Below, piece by piece: positions 34,062-42,665 of a stretch of DNA of 64,000 nucleotides. Positions within the stretch are counted from its first letter, which is position 1, and each line of letters starts with the position of its first letter. Under the pieces are notes generated by a model. It was not told where the DNA came from, ran no database searches, and worked only from the letters and a program-made list of their open reading frames with translations. The DNA lies in the NCBI RefSeq assembly GCF_004102025.1, contig NZ_CP025228.1:3348001-3412000 (forward strand), given 5' to 3'. Position numbers and translations under genes: made by a program. The DNA comes from Actinomyces qiguomingii (GTDB taxonomy: Bacteria; Actinomycetota; Actinomycetes; Actinomycetales; Actinomycetaceae).

Positions 34062-34222
34062 AACCGGCTTTTCGTGCGTGGGGGTGTGGTGGGCGGTGTG
34101 TTCTGGGGCGTGAGGTGCTGGTTTTCGACATGAACGGCCGTCCTGCACACCAGCAGCCCACCACCAACAACCACCCCCCACCCGAACACAACCACCACGC
34201 CCCAAACGCGAAGAGCCCGTAA
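34062..34222. repeat. Long imperfect palindromic element with terminal inverted repeats
   Basis: The left end GTAACCGGCTTTTCGTGCG pairs with the right end CGCGAAGAGCCCGTAAC, and GT-rich left (GGTGTGGTGGGCGGTGTG) faces CA-rich right sequence, so the whole about 160 bp could form one large hairpin. It sits between the converging phoU and gpmA genes. The end motif AAACGCGAAGAGCC recurs in other gap elements (7294, 17833, 52088). Confidence 0.6.
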
Positions 34223-34251
34223 CCACTCGTAACCGGCCTGTGGCACACAGA

Positions 34252-34296
34252 CTAGTGGGGCGGGCAGACGCCGGTTCCGTCTGCCCGCCCCACTAG
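34252..34296. terminator. Perfect 18-bp stem, bidirectional terminator between phoU and gpmA
   Basis: CTAGTGGGGCGGGCAGAC and GTCTGCCCGCCCCACTAG flank a 9-base loop. There is no T-run, which is common in high-GC actinobacteria. It would serve both converging genes. Confidence 0.85.
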
Positions 34297-34344
34297 ACCA
34301 ATGGTCACTGTCGGCTGCGCGCATCCTCACAGATGCGCGCAGGC

Positions 34345-35082
34345 TCACTTCCCCTGGTTGGCTACGGCGGCGATCTTCGCCTCGGCCTCGGGATCCAGGT
34401 AGCGCCCACCCTTCTTGATGGGTTTGAGGGTCTCCTCATCAAGTTCGTACACGAGCGGGATACCGGTGGGAATGTTCACGCCGGCGATCTCGGCGTCGGA
34501 GATGTCGTCAAGGTGCTTGACGATGGCGCGCAGGGAGTTGCCGTGCGCAGCGATCATGATGGTCTTGCCGGTCTTGATCTCCGGGATGATGGTCCCTTCC
34601 CAGTAAGGCAGCAGCCGGACCAGCACGTCCTTAAGGCACTCGGTGGCAGGAATTGGCTCACCGGCGTAACGCGGGTCGGTGTCCTGGGAGAACTCCGAGC
34701 CGAGTTCAATGGCCGGCGGCGGCACATCGTAAGAGCGGCGCCAGAGCATGAACTGCTCGTCCCCGTACTGCTCGCGGATCTCCTTCTTGTTCTTGCCCTG
34801 CAGCGCCCCGTAGTGGCGTTCGTTGAGCCGCCAGTGCCGCTCGACCGGGATCCAGTGCCGATCAGCCGCATCCAGCGCCAGATCGGCGGTCATGATGGCG
34901 CGCCGGAGCACCGAGGTAAAGAGTTTGTCCGGAAGGACGCCCGCCTCCTTAAGGAGTTCGCCGCCGTGGAGGGCTTCGGCCCGCCCCTTCTCCGACAGCG
35001 CGACGTCCACCCAGCCGGTGAACAGGTTCTTAGCATTCCATTCGCTCTCGCCGTGGCGGAGCAGCACAAGGGTGTAAGCCAT
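34345..35082 (-). CDS. gpmA: 2,3-bisphosphoglycerate-dependent phosphoglycerate mutase
   Basis: A 245-residue glycolytic enzyme converting 3- to 2-phosphoglycerate. The phospho-His is in [12 protein letters not shown]; other active-site parts are [39 protein letters not shown] and the second His in [10 protein letters not shown]. The ATG at 35082 (MAYTLVLL) is the usual family start; an ATG three codons upstream is possible. No strong ribosome-binding site is seen. Confidence 0.95.
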   Translation of the reverse strand: MAYTLVLLRHGESEWNAKNLFTGWVDVALSEKGRAEALHGGELLKEAGVLPDKLFTSVLRRAIMTADLALDAADRHWIPVERHWRLNERHYGALQGKNKKEIREQYGDEQFMLWRRSYDVPPPAIELGSEFSQDTDPRYAGEPIPATECLKDVLVRLLPYWEGTIIPEIKTGKTIMIAAHGNSLRAIVKHLDDISDAEIAGVNIPTGIPLVYELDEETLKPIKKGGRYLDPEAEAKIAAVANQGK

Positions 35083-35112
35083 GAGGATCATTGTGCCAGG
35101 CTCCGCCGCGCG

Positions 35113-35155
35113 CCACCAGGCCCCTGGGTCCTAGCTGGATCCAGGGGCCTGGTGG
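35113..35155. terminator. 15-bp stem terminator downstream of lsr2
   Basis: CCACCAGGCCCCTGG and CCAGGGGCCTGGTGG flank a 13-base loop between the lsr2 stop and the gpmA start. It most likely ends the lsr2 transcript (minus strand). Confidence 0.8.
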
Positions 35156-35217
35156 AAACGAGGCGCCGGCAATGCGCGCGGCGTCGCCGACCATTTTCAG
35201 GCCGACGACGCCGGAGC

Positions 35218-35547
35218 TCAGTTCTTGCCGGGGTTGTTGGCCGCCATGTAAGCCTCACGCACCGGAGCGGGAATGCGCCCACGGTCAGAAACCTCATAGC
35301 CGTTGGCACGCGCCCACTCACGGATCTTCTGCGTGACGCCCGTCGGCGGGCGACGACGGAGCGTGCGGCGTCCGCCGCGACGACGGGCCTTTACCGTCCA
35401 CTCCTCGATCGACTCGCGCAACGCGGCAGCGTGCTCCTCGTTCAGGTCGATCTCGTAAGTGACACCGTCGAGTGCGAAAGTGATGGTCTGGGTCGCCTCA
35501 GACCCGTCGATGTCGTCCACCAGGACAATCTGCGTCTTCTGCGCCAT
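35218..35547 (-). CDS. lsr2: Lsr2 family nucleoid protein
   Basis: A 109-residue histone-like protein that bridges DNA and silences AT-rich or foreign genes. The N-terminal oligomerisation domain starts MAQKTQIVLVDDIDGSEA; the linker is ARRRGGRRTLRRRPP; the C-terminal DNA-binding domain has IREWARANGYEVSDRGRIP with the AT-hook-like RGR motif. AAGGAGG sits 6 bases before the ATG at 35547. The AT-poor window offers few typical targets, except perhaps the AT-richer linkers of the 22-bp arrays; that link is only a thought. Confidence 0.95.
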   Translation of the reverse strand: MAQKTQIVLVDDIDGSEATQTITFALDGVTYEIDLNEEHAAALRESIEEWTVKARRRGGRRTLRRRPPTGVTQKIREWARANGYEVSDRGRIPAPVREAYMAANNPGKN

Positions 35548-35706
35548 ATTGGTCCTCCTTGCCACAGATTTGCGGGCCCCGCTTCTACTGCGGGATCGTC
35601 CCGCGAAACAGGATATACATAACGGCACAATTGAAGCAAGGGAATTGGGAAATACGGCGCGTCGGGTCCTCCGGGGTGGCTGTCCACGGCGTGCGGGGAC
35701 CATTGG

Positions 35707-35779
35707 AGCCACCTGTGGGAATCGAACCCACGACCTATTCATTACGAGTGAATCGCTCTGCCGACTGAGCTAAGGTGGC
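35707..35779 (-). tRNA. tRNA-Thr (CGT anticodon)
   Basis: On the minus strand a 73-base cloverleaf with acceptor stem GCCACCT/AGGTGGC, D-arm GCTCAGTCGGCAGAGC, anticodon stem ATTCA/TGAAT around loop CTCGTAA (anticodon CGT, reading ACG) and T-arm GTGGGTTCGATTCCCAC. CCA is not encoded. Confidence 0.95.
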
Positions 35780-35880
35780 CTGCCGCCAAAGCGGCGACAC
35801 GCAGGTTACCGCCTGCCGCCGCCGACACGCAATCCGGCACCCCAAACCCACGGAGTGGTTTGGAGCACAGCCGCACCCGC

Positions 35881-35886
35881 TACCCT
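35881..35886 (+). promoter_or_regulatory. Leaderless -10 (TACCCT) of the asparaginase gene
   Basis: TACCCT ends 6 bases before the ATG at 35893 with no Shine-Dalgarno. The same TACCCT-N6-start arrangement is found at tmk (55428-55433, minus strand). Confidence 0.5.
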
Positions 35887-35892
35887 GACCGC

Positions 35893-36918
35893 ATGCACGT
35901 CCACTTCACCTACGCCGGTGGAACCATCGGGATGATCGACTCACCCGGCGGGCTGCACCCGGGCGCCGACCTGGAAACCTGGCTGACAGACCTTCTTGAC
36001 GCATTCCCGGCATCGTTGACACCGATCGGGACGGCCACTGTGACCACGCTGCAGCCATTGATCGATTCCACGCAGGCCGCACCCTCCACCTGGCAGGCGA
36101 TCGTTGATGACATACGTGCGCACGCCCGCGCAGACGCCTTCGTGGTGCTACACGGAACCGACACGATGGCTTATACCGCCGCCGCCCTTTCCTACGCCCT
36201 GACAGGCCTGTCGCAGCCGGTGGTGATCACCGGCTCCCAGCTGCCGCTGTCCGCGGCGGGCTCGGACGCCCCAGCAAATGTGGTTGGCGCCGTACAGGCG
36301 GTGCTTGGGGGAGCCACCTCCGGCGTTCAGCTCTTCTTCGGCGGCCGCCTGCTGGCCGGCAATCGCGCCACCAAAACCTCCACCTGGAGTTTCCAGGGCT
36401 TCGACTCTCCGAGCACGGCGCCGCTGGCCTGCGCCGGAGCCCCCTGGCGGTGGTCCGGTCCTGCCGAGTCCGAAGCTGACACCGGCTGGAGGAGCCCGCG
36501 CCCCTTCCGTCGGCACGACGTCGTCGTCGTAGACGTGGTCCCCGGACTGACTGACACCCGTCTGGCCGCGCTGCTGGAGCCACCACCCGTCGCGGCGGTG
36601 CTGCGGGCCTACGGGGTGGGCAATCTGCCGACCGAGTTGACGACGGTAATAGCGGATGCGGTGAAGACCGGCGTAACGGTGGTGGTCACCTCCCAGTGCC
36701 TCCAGGGCACGGTGGAGTTCGGGCGCTACGCCGTCGGGAACCCCGTCGCCGCTGCGGGCGCGGTCAGCGGCGGTGACATGACCCTGGAGGCCGCGTACGC
36801 CAAGCTTCAGTTCCTGGCCTCCCAGGGGCTGCGGGGCGCCGAGCTAGGCGCCTGGATGGGCCGCAACCTGGCCGGAGAACTCACGGAGCCATCCACTCCC
36901 CTCCACCGAGACCGGTAG
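35893..36918 (+). CDS. Type I L-asparaginase
   Basis: A 341-residue cytoplasmic asparaginase, hydrolysing asparagine to aspartate and ammonia. The first nucleophile Thr is in TYAGGTIGM and the second active-site triad in VVLHGTDTMAYTAAAL; VITGSQLPLSAAGSDAPANV is the family middle motif and AYGVGNLP the substrate-closing segment. No signal peptide. The C-terminus STPLHRDR and the stop codon are encoded by the first unit of repeat array R5 (CACCGAGACCGGTAG), so the natural end of the protein may have been altered. Confidence 0.93.
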   Translation: MHVHFTYAGGTIGMIDSPGGLHPGADLETWLTDLLDAFPASLTPIGTATVTTLQPLIDSTQAAPSTWQAIVDDIRAHARADAFVVLHGTDTMAYTAAALSYALTGLSQPVVITGSQLPLSAAGSDAPANVVGAVQAVLGGATSGVQLFFGGRLLAGNRATKTSTWSFQGFDSPSTAPLACAGAPWRWSGPAESEADTGWRSPRPFRRHDVVVVDVVPGLTDTRLAALLEPPPVAAVLRAYGVGNLPTELTTVIADAVKTGVTVVVTSQCLQGTVEFGRYAVGNPVAAAGAVSGGDMTLEAAYAKLQFLASQGLRGAELGAWMGRNLAGELTEPSTPLHRDR

Positions 36919-37012
36919 TTATCACCATCGAGTTCGGTCGACGTTCCCATCGAGTTCGGTCGACGTTCCCATCGAGTTCGGTCGACGTTCCCATCGAGTT
37001 CGGTCGATATGG
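36905..37012. repeat. 22-bp intergenic array R5 (5 units)
   Basis: GAGACCGG at 36908, then GAGTTCGG at 36930, 36952, 36974 and 36996, all 22 bp apart. Three consecutive units (GAGTTCGGTCGACGTTCCCA) are identical. The first unit contains the stop codon of the asparaginase gene. It lies between two converging genes. After it, 37050-37112 repeats CAGACAGTCAGCCG-like words. Confidence 0.85.
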
Positions 37013-37112
37013 CATGGTCCAGCTCTTCAGCAGGCCGACGGCGGGCGTTCGGCCGGGCAGACAGTCAGCCGGAGCGGCAACCGGCCCGACAGGCAGCCAG
37101 CCGGACAGACAG

Positions 37113-38714
37113 TCAGCCGCAGGTGAGATCTTCCTCAGGCAGGACGCCAGCCAGCAGGTAGTCGTCCACGGCCTTGATGACGCAGTCATCGGAACGCCCG
37201 TAGGCGGTGTGGCCGTTGCCCTTCCAGGTGACCAAGCGGGCGTCGTCGAGCTGCTCCGTCAGCGCCTGGGACCAGGCGTACGGGGTGGCCGGATCGCCGG
37301 TGGTGCCAACCACCAGGATGGGGGCCGCCCCGGATGCGTGAAGCTCCGTCAACTCGCGCTTGGACTCATGCCCCCAGTTCTGGCAGAACAGGTCGGAGTA
37401 ACCCAGGACCTCACCAAAGGTCGGGGAGGCCTGCTCAAGCGCCTCCCGCTCTGCCTCCCAGCTGTCAAAGTCGCCGACCACGGGATGATCCAGGCACATA
37501 ATGGCATTGAGGGCCTCGACGCCGTTACTCGTATAGCTGCCGTCATCCCGACGCCCGGCGAACAGGTCCGCGGTGTTGAGTAGTACTGAGCCGTCATTCT
37601 GGTTCATGGCCTGACTCAGTCCCTCGGTCAAGGTGGACCAAGACTCGGACACGTACATGATCCCGATGATCCCGTACACGGCCAATGAGTAGGTTAGCGG
37701 CCGATCGGGATCGGAAGTGGGAATCGGTGAGTCCCGCGTGACTGCGAGGAGGTCCTGGATCTGCGAGACTCCGGCATCGACGTCGCCGTGCAACGGGCAG
37801 TCGCCTCCGCTCTGACAGTCCTCCACGTAGGCGCGCAGCGAATTCTCGAAGCCTGCGGCCTGCCCGAGGGTGATCTCGCCGAGGCTCAGCGTCGGGTCGA
37901 CGGCGGCGTCCAGGACCAGTCTGCCCACATTGGCGGGGAACAACTCGGCATAAGTCGCCCCCAGGTAGGTGCCGTAGGAGTAGCCGAGGTAGGCCAGCAC
38001 GTCCTCACCGACGGCGGCACGCAGAATATCCAGATCACGGGCTGCGGAGATGGTGTCCACATGGTCGAGCAGCCCAGGTGGGGTGTTCGCATTACACAGC
38101 TCCTCCAGCTCCAAGGTGCTGTCCACAACAGCCTGCTGTATGGCCACCGCGTCATCGTCGACGGCCATATCGTCTTCAGAGCCGGCGCGGAACTCATCGA
38201 GTTCGGCATCAGTCATGCAATCGATAGCTGTGGAGCGCCCGACGCCCCGCGGATCAAAACCCACCACGTCGTATGCGGCGAGCAGATCCGCGGAGAAAGT
38301 TTTCTCGCTCGACTCCGTCATGATGACGCCCGTGCCGCCCGGACCACCCGGGTTGATGAACAGGGTGCCGATCGCCTCTTTGTCCGCCGGGCGCCGCTTC
38401 ATGGCGATATCAATAGTGCTTCCGTCCGGGTTCTCGTAGTCCAGGGGGACCGTGACATAAGCACAGCTGAAGTCGGCATCGCCGTCAACCTCGGTCATGC
38501 CCTTGTCGCACGGGTACCAGGCGACGTCCTGGGAGTAATAGTTCTCCAGGCCAGCAGGGACGACGGCGCTGGCCGCGGCCGTCGGTCTGGCCGCAGCCGA
38601 GGGACTGACACCTGCGGAGGGAAACAGACCGTTGCAGGCCACCAGGCCGAAGGCTGCAAAAACTGCGACAAGTGCCACAAGTAGTCGGTGCGGACGTCCG
38701 CGAAGTGCGTTCAT
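37113..38714 (-). CDS. Secreted alpha/beta hydrolase lipoprotein (tripeptidyl aminopeptidase-like)
   Basis: A 533-residue lipid-anchored hydrolase. Signal peptide and lipobox: RLLVALVAVFAAFGLVAC. The alpha/beta hydrolase core has the oxyanion NPGGPGGTG, nucleophile Ser in GYSYGTYLG, and a C-terminal TAP-like domain with LVVGTTGDPATPYAW and the catalytic His in GNGHTAYGRSDDCV. Relatives in Streptomyces (SlpD/SlpE, Tap) remove N-terminal peptides from secreted proteins. TAGGCT lies 6 bases before the ATG at 38714, so it is probably leaderless. Confidence 0.9.
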   Translation of the reverse strand: MNALRGRPHRLLVALVAVFAAFGLVACNGLFPSAGVSPSAAARPTAAASAVVPAGLENYYSQDVAWYPCDKGMTEVDGDADFSCAYVTVPLDYENPDGSTIDIAMKRRPADKEAIGTLFINPGGPGGTGVIMTESSEKTFSADLLAAYDVVGFDPRGVGRSTAIDCMTDAELDEFRAGSEDDMAVDDDAVAIQQAVVDSTLELEELCNANTPPGLLDHVDTISAARDLDILRAAVGEDVLAYLGYSYGTYLGATYAELFPANVGRLVLDAAVDPTLSLGEITLGQAAGFENSLRAYVEDCQSGGDCPLHGDVDAGVSQIQDLLAVTRDSPIPTSDPDRPLTYSLAVYGIIGIMYVSESWSTLTEGLSQAMNQNDGSVLLNTADLFAGRRDDGSYTSNGVEALNAIMCLDHPVVGDFDSWEAEREALEQASPTFGEVLGYSDLFCQNWGHESKRELTELHASGAAPILVVGTTGDPATPYAWSQALTEQLDDARLVTWKGNGHTAYGRSDDCVIKAVDDYLLAGVLPEEDLTCG

Positions 38715-38964
38715 CCGTTCAGCCTACGAGGCGGCCACGGCCGGGACGAAGCACCGCCGAGTGGAGTCCTCCCCATTGCGACACAGCCGTAAGCACCGCC
38801 GACATCCTCACTCAGGCTTACTCAGGCCCGGCATGGCCCGGGACGCAGTTGGGGCATCCTCCTGCCGGCGGCCGGGCGGCTACACAGGCCCGGCGTGACC
38901 CCGGACGCAGACGGGGACCGGTCGACCCTCCCACGATTCCGTCGCGGCGCCTAGCCTTGAGTCC

Positions 38965-39894
38965 ATGAGCCAGCCGCCTCCTCCCGCCTCCGCCGACGCC
39001 CGCGCCGAGATCAAGGACTTCCTCACCACGCGCCGCGCCAAGGTCACCCCGCAGATGGTGGGCCTGCCGGTGGTCGCAGGGCACCGGCGCGTGCCGGGGC
39101 TGCGACGCGAGGAGGTAGCCATGCTCGCCGGAGTGAGTGTGGATTACTACACGCGTCTGGAACGCGGCCATGCGGCCGGCGCCTCCGACGAGGTCCTTGA
39201 GGCACTCGCCTCCGCTCTCCGCCTGGATGATGCCGAACGGCAGCACCTAGTCGACCTGGCGCGGGCGGTCACCCCCACCGGACGGACCAGGCGGCGTCGT
39301 TCCAGTGGGGTCGGCAGGGTGCGCTCGGACACCCAGTGGATCCTTGACGCCATGGCTATGCCCGCGGCCGTGCGCGACGCCTCCGGCAACTACCTTGCGG
39401 CCAATGCGATGGCACGGGCCCTGTACTCCCACATGTTCGTAGATCCCATCCCCGACGTGGCCGCAGAACATCCGAATATGGCGCGCTATGTCTTCCTGGA
39501 TCCGCGTTCGCGGGAATTCTTCGTCAGGTGGCAGGACGGCGCGGAGGATCTGGTGGCCATGTTGCGGCTGGACGCCGGCGCCAATCCCACCGATCCGCAG
39601 TTACAGGCACTGATCGGTGAGTTGTCCACGCGCAGCCGGGACTTCGCCGATCTGTGGGCGCGTCACGACGTCGGCTATGTGTGCCGTGACAAGAAGGTGG
39701 TGAACCACCCGGTCGTCGGCGAGATGCACCTGTTTTATGAGTCGGCCGCCATGGCCACCACACCCGGACTGACGATGCTCCTATACGGAGTGGAGCCCGA
39801 CTCCGCGAGCCAGGAGGCACTGCGGCTATTGTCCTCCTGGGCGGCCACCGAGCTGGCACAGACGGACGACGCCGCCCAACCGGCCCAGTGCTAG
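38965..39894 (+). CDS. HTH transcriptional regulator with MmyB-like ligand domain
   Basis: A 309-residue regulator: residues about 40-95 are an XRE-type helix-turn-helix (GLRREEVAMLAGVSVDYYTRLERG), followed by the MmyB-like PAS-type domain (SDTQWILDAM.MPAAVRDASG, LANAMARALYS, DLWARHDV, HPVVGEMHLFYES). Members are abundant in actinobacteria and often control a neighbouring dehydrogenase, but here no such gene is adjacent. TAGCCT 7 bases before the ATG suggests a leaderless message. It converges with holB. Confidence 0.88.
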   Translation: MSQPPPPASADARAEIKDFLTTRRAKVTPQMVGLPVVAGHRRVPGLRREEVAMLAGVSVDYYTRLERGHAAGASDEVLEALASALRLDDAERQHLVDLARAVTPTGRTRRRRSSGVGRVRSDTQWILDAMAMPAAVRDASGNYLAANAMARALYSHMFVDPIPDVAAEHPNMARYVFLDPRSREFFVRWQDGAEDLVAMLRLDAGANPTDPQLQALIGELSTRSRDFADLWARHDVGYVCRDKKVVNHPVVGEMHLFYESAAMATTPGLTMLLYGVEPDSASQEALRLLSSWAATELAQTDDAAQPAQC

Positions 39895-39922
39895 AGCCTC
39901 TCTGCGCTGGCGACGACGACGT

Positions 39923-41113
39923 TCACGCCTGAGGGCGCAGTTGCACCATGAGGGACTCCACCGCCAGCAGCGGCGCGGCGTTGGAGCGCAGCCGGTTGCG
40001 GCACTCCTCTATGGCGCCGATACGTGCCAGCGACTGCCGCGGGCCGGTGGAGGCGGCCACCTGCTCCACCGCTTCGGACAGGTCGATGTTCACCTGCTCC
40101 ACGTCGCTGCCGAGCTGTACCGCCAGTACGTCGCGGTAGAAGGACAGCAGGTCGATCATGGCCCGATCGAGGACATCCGTGCGGGCACGCCGGGCGCGCC
40201 GCTTCTGGTCCTCCTCCAGTTGCCGCACCTGGGCGCGCAACGACGGCGGCACGCGGGTGCCATCCTCCACGCCGAGAGCGCGCAGCAGGGCGGCCTTCTC
40301 GGCGGCGTCACGCTCGGCGGTGGACTGGGTGGCCTCCGCCTCGGCGGCCTCGACCAGGTCTGCGGCGGCCAGGACCGCGTCTCCGACGCTGCGCAGGGAG
40401 ATGGGTGCGAGCAACAGACGACGGCGTCGCTCCCAGGCGCCGGAGTCGACGGCGAGGTGCCGGGCGAGTCCGATGTGGGACTGGCTGGCGCGGGCGGCAC
40501 GGGCCGCCAGCTCCGGGTCGGCGCCGTCGCGGCGCACCAGCAGCTCGGCCACGGCGTCGGCGGGCGGGATGCGCAGCGTCACCAGCCGGCAGCGGGAGCG
40601 GATGGTGGGCAGGACGTCGTCGGCGCTGGGCGTGCACAGGATCCACACGGTCTGCGGCGGTGGTTCCTCAATGGACTTCAGCAGCACGTTCGTGGTGCGC
40701 TCGGCCATGCGGTCGGCGTCCTCCACCAGGATCACCCGCCAACGGCCGGTCCAGGGGCGACGCTGCGCCTCCCCGATCAGGGCCTTGACCTCGTCCATGG
40801 TGATCAGGAGCTTTTCGGTGGCCAGTCGCACCACGTCGGGATGACTGCCGCTCATTACGTCACGGCAGGCCTTGCACACCCCGCAGCCGGGTATCTCGCC
40901 GGTGCACTGCAGGGCGGCGGCGAAGGCGCGTGCGGCGACGCTCCGGCCGGAGCCGGGCGGGCCGGTCACCAGCCAGGCGTGGGTCATGGCGGAGGCGTCT
41001 ACGGCGGGCGCGCCTGAGGCGTGGGCGGCAGCGCTTAGACGGGCGGCCCGGGCGGCGGCCTGGAAGGAGGCGACCACCTTCGCCTGGCCGACGACGTCGT
41101 CCCACACGCTCAT
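39923..41113 (-). CDS. holB: DNA polymerase III subunit delta-prime
   Basis: A 396-residue clamp-loader subunit of the AAA+ class. Starts MSVWDDVVGQ; Walker A VTGPPGSGRS, zinc-module Cys in GCGVCKACRDV, Walker B VILVEDADRM and the sensor/arginine-finger SRC region in RSRCRLVTLRI; then a clamp-loader C-terminal helical part. GGGGAG lies before ATG 41113. In actinobacteria holB normally follows tmk directly; here tmk lies 13.5 kb away on the same strand, with accessory genes between. Confidence 0.92.
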   Translation of the reverse strand: MSVWDDVVGQAKVVASFQAAARAARLSAAAHASGAPAVDASAMTHAWLVTGPPGSGRSVAARAFAAALQCTGEIPGCGVCKACRDVMSGSHPDVVRLATEKLLITMDEVKALIGEAQRRPWTGRWRVILVEDADRMAERTTNVLLKSIEEPPPQTVWILCTPSADDVLPTIRSRCRLVTLRIPPADAVAELLVRRDGADPELAARAARASQSHIGLARHLAVDSGAWERRRRLLLAPISLRSVGDAVLAAADLVEAAEAEATQSTAERDAAEKAALLRALGVEDGTRVPPSLRAQVRQLEEDQKRRARRARTDVLDRAMIDLLSFYRDVLAVQLGSDVEQVNIDLSEAVEQVAASTGPRQSLARIGAIEECRNRLRSNAAPLLAVESLMVQLRPQA

Positions 41114-41307
41114 GCGCACTCCCCCGCGAAGGCCGCCGGTGCCCCGACCACGGCCGGCAGCGGAATGGACTGATTCACGTCACCAGGCTAGCGGCAACCG
41201 CCGACGCATTGCCTGCGCCCGACCATCGACATGGCTGCCCCGAGTTGAAGTAGCGTCGCCGTCTTCTTGCCGTGCCCCTAAGATCTCTGAGAGGAAAAGG
41301 AGGGACC

Positions 41308-42159
41308 ATGACTGCGGTGGCCGAGCTGTCGGGCGTCACGAAGACCTACCAGGGGCGAGAGGTGCTCCATGGCATCAACCTCTCCCTGGACACAGGGTCC
41401 ACCTACTTCCTGGTGGGACCAAACGGGTGCGGGAAGACGACCACCATTGAGACGCTCGTGGGACTGCGTGCCCCGACGAGCGGCACGATCACGCTGCTTG
41501 GAACGCACCCGGGCGATCCCTCCCTACGGCCACGCATCCGAGTGTGCTTGCAAGGCGGATCGCTGCACGCCCAGGTGACCGTCCGGGAGCACTTCGAGTT
41601 TCTCGCGGCACTCTATGGTCGGCCGGCCGGAGCGGTGGAGGACACCGCCGCGGATTTCGGCATCAGGGACCTGTTGGACCGACGGTTCGGTCGCCTCAGC
41701 GGGGGCCAGCAGAGGCGTGTCATGGTGGCGGGCTGCTTCTTCGGCGAGGCGGAACTCATCATCCTGGACGAACCGACCAGCGGCGTCGACCTGGAGAGCA
41801 GGCTCTCCCTGTGGGACTACCTGTCCCGGGTCATGGCGGGCAGGCCCGCTACGCTCCTGGTCACGACCCATGACCTGACCGAGGCCGAGGACTACGCGGA
41901 CACCGTGATCATTATGCGCGACGGCTCCATCGTGGCCTCCGGCACGGTGAGCGACCTGGTCCGCGCCTCCGGGCTGGTGGGCGTGGTGCCCGTGCCGACA
42001 GCAATTCTCGACTCCCTTCCGGCGGGCACGGCCCGGACCCGTCACGTCCTCAGCGCAGACGGCGCAGCCACCCTGGTGGGATACACCAGCGCCGAGTCCC
42101 TGCGTCGTGACGTCCGCGCTTTGGAGGAGGCGGAGCCGGGATCGGCCTGGCCTCGCTGA
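41308..42159 (+). CDS. ABC transporter ATP-binding protein
   Basis: A 283-residue ATPase with Walker A GPNGCGKTTT, signature LSGGQQRRV, Walker B LIILDEPTSGVDL and H-loop TTHDLTEAED, of the drug/peptide exporter (DRA) type. AAAAGGAGG lies just before the ATG. The C-terminus (LEEAEPGSAWPR) is abrupt compared with relatives, and the partner permease gene just downstream lacks its first half, so a deletion probably fused the end of this gene to the middle of the next one. Confidence 0.88.
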   Translation: MTAVAELSGVTKTYQGREVLHGINLSLDTGSTYFLVGPNGCGKTTTIETLVGLRAPTSGTITLLGTHPGDPSLRPRIRVCLQGGSLHAQVTVREHFEFLAALYGRPAGAVEDTAADFGIRDLLDRRFGRLSGGQQRRVMVAGCFFGEAELIILDEPTSGVDLESRLSLWDYLSRVMAGRPATLLVTTHDLTEAEDYADTVIIMRDGSIVASGTVSDLVRASGLVGVVPVPTAILDSLPAGTARTRHVLSADGAATLVGYTSAESLRRDVRALEEAEPGSAWPR

Positions 42160-42215
42160 TCGAGTCCCGCGTTCTGGCCGGGTCCAGTCTGCGCCCGGGC
42201 GGGCCGGGGCTCGTC

Positions 42216-42665
42216 ATGTCGGCGTATGCCTTGGTTCTGCTCGTCCTGGTGCTGCTGGGATGGGCCTTCTCCTATCTGGTCCTGTGGTTGGGATGGCGCG
42301 CGACGCCGCCGGCTCTCCCTTTGGCGGTTCTGGGCGTGGCGACCCTCGGCATTGTCGTGTTCCTGGTGCTGGGAATATGCGTCGCCGCCGTGGCCGGGAC
42401 GCCGCGCAGCACGCAGGGGGTCTGCTCCATGGTCTTCTTCCCGCTGCTCTTCCTGTCCGGCGCGATCTTTCCGATCAGCGCCTTCCCCGACGCGCTGCAA
42501 GCAGTCGCCGTGTGGCTGCCCGGCTACCGCCTCATGGAGGCGCTCTTACCGCTGTGGACCGGGGATCGGAGTTTCGACCCGGGCAGCGTGCTCTACCTTG
42601 TCATCGCGCTCGTAGTGGCCGTTGTGCTAGCACGCCGGCTCCTACGACGTCGCGAGGACGTCTGA
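42216..42665 (+). pseudogene. ABC-2 permease, N-terminal part missing
   Basis: 149 residues with about four helices (ALVLLVLVLLGWAFSYLVLW, LPLAVLGVATLGIVVFLVLG, VCSMVFFPLLFLSGAIFPIS, VLYLVIALVVAVVLARRLL) that match only the C-terminal half of an ABC-2 exporter permease. In frame upstream, ASLIESRVLAGSSLRPGG follows the ATPase end without the expected first helices, and no start with a ribosome-binding site is present. Probably non-functional, leaving the ATPase without a partner. Its 3-prime end overlaps the LacI gene on the other strand. Confidence 0.65.
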
